NCBI GenBank assembly: GCA_025449775.1
Contig: JANWIS010000008.1
Location: forward strand, 1-7,227
Direction of reading: 5' to 3'
DNA from: Ignavibacteriaceae bacterium
GTDB lineage: Bacteria; Bacteroidota; Ignavibacteria; Ignavibacteriales; Ignavibacteriaceae
DNA: 7,227 bases
Shown here in pieces: positions 6,753-7,227 of the stretch. The notes under the pieces were generated by a model. That model had not been told where the DNA came from. It made no database searches and worked only from the letters and a program-made list of their open reading frames with translations. How positions within the stretch are numbered: the stretch's first letter is position 1; each line of letters begins with the position of its first letter. The position numbers were made by a program, and so were the translations under genes.

Positions 6753-7227
6753 TGGAAAAAATTCTTTTCCCCGATATAAAAGATCTTCACTTGTTAGATG
6801 TATATGTTTCTAACAACGGTTACAATGCCGCAAAGAAAGCTTTTGCACAAACTTCCGACAGTGTTATTGACCAGGTAAAAAAATCAGGATTAAGAGGAAG
6901 AGGCGGTGCAGCTTTTTTAACAGGATTGAAGTGGAGCTTCATGCCAAAGACTTCTAATAAGCCGAAGTATCTTTGCATTAACGGGGATGAAAGCGAACCG
7001 GGTTCATTTAAAGACCGGCAGATTTTTGAACTCAATCCTCATCAAATGATCGAGGGAACGATAATTACTTGTTATGCAATCGGAGCAAAAGTTGCATACG
7101 TTTATATAAGAGGTGAATATCATAAGTGGATAAAACTTTTGCAGAAAGCAATTGATGATGCTTATGCGAAAGGTTATCTCGGTGAAAAAATGAAACAGAC
7201 TTTCGGAACTGATTTTCACTGCGATAT
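6752..7227 (+). CDS. nuoF: NADH-quinone oxidoreductase subunit F, N-terminal part (runs off right edge)
   Basis: NuoF (51 kDa subunit) binds NADH and FMN and carries 4Fe-4S cluster N3; it is where electrons enter complex I. Only the first 158 codons are in the window, so the cluster cysteines and the second half of the nucleotide fold are not visible. GLRGRGGAAFLTGLKW (46-61) is the glycine-rich FMN loop, and INGDESEPGSFKDR (76-89) plus NPHQMIEG (95-102) are the next conserved blocks, followed by VYIRGEY (117-123). The FMN loop has AAF-L where the family usually reads AGF-P, and NGDESEPG replaces the usual NADESEPG. These are mild changes that keep the key Glu residues. The ATG at 6752-6754 overlaps the nuoE stop (TGATG). 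The short N-terminus before the FMN loop is normal. Confidence 0.94.
   Translation, partial: MEKILFPDIKDLHLLDVYVSNNGYNAAKKAFAQTSDSVIDQVKKSGLRGRGGAAFLTGLKWSFMPKTSNKPKYLCINGDESEPGSFKDRQIFELNPHQMIEGTIITCYAIGAKVAYVYIRGEYHKWIKLLQKAIDDAYAKGYLGEKMKQTFGTDFHCD

Noticed and set aside
6820..7219. Minus-strand ORFs opposite nuoF
   Set aside because: They lie opposite the FMN-binding region of nuoF and carry no motif or start signal.

Overview
This window reads as an AT-rich chromosomal segment from a member of the Bacteroidota/Chlorobi group, most likely an Ignavibacteria-like (Melioribacter/Ignavibacterium-type) lineage. The basis is threefold: strongly A/T-biased codons, A/T-rich leaders with almost no Shine-Dalgarno sequences, and a complete-style complex I gene set with separate nuoC and nuoD followed by nuoE and nuoF. 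The lineage call is an inference from style; no marker gene here proves it.

Layout. (1) Positions 1-938, minus strand: the N-terminal 312 codons of a secreted, probably outer-membrane beta-barrel protein. It starts at TTG and runs off the left edge. (2) Positions 939-1118: an AT-rich divergent intergenic region that should hold promoters for both directions. (3) Positions 1119-3497, plus strand: a polytopic GT-C (GT39/PMT_2-like) glycosyltransferase followed after 36 bp by a TylF/MycF-type SAM-dependent methyltransferase, together a likely envelope glycan or glycolipid modification pair. (4) Positions 3498-3616: a small hairpin right after the methyltransferase and a sigma70-like promoter candidate. 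(5) Positions 3617-7227, plus strand: nuoA, nuoB, nuoC, nuoD, nuoE and the first 158 codons of nuoF, tightly packed with overlaps or gaps of a few bases.

The nuo genes work together as respiratory complex I. NuoF (FMN, NADH site) and NuoE (2Fe-2S) belong to the NADH-oxidising tip. NuoC and NuoD belong to the connecting arm, NuoB carries the last cluster N2, and NuoD plus NuoB form the quinone site next to the membrane subunit NuoA. The presence of nuoE and nuoF implies the NADH-dependent 14-subunit form rather than the shorter 11-subunit form known from phototrophic Chlorobi. The remaining genes (nuoG onward) should lie to the right of the window.

I found no RNA gene, CRISPR array, insertion sequence or convincing novel system. 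The least explained content is the left-edge barrel protein and the glycosyltransferase-methyltransferase pair.
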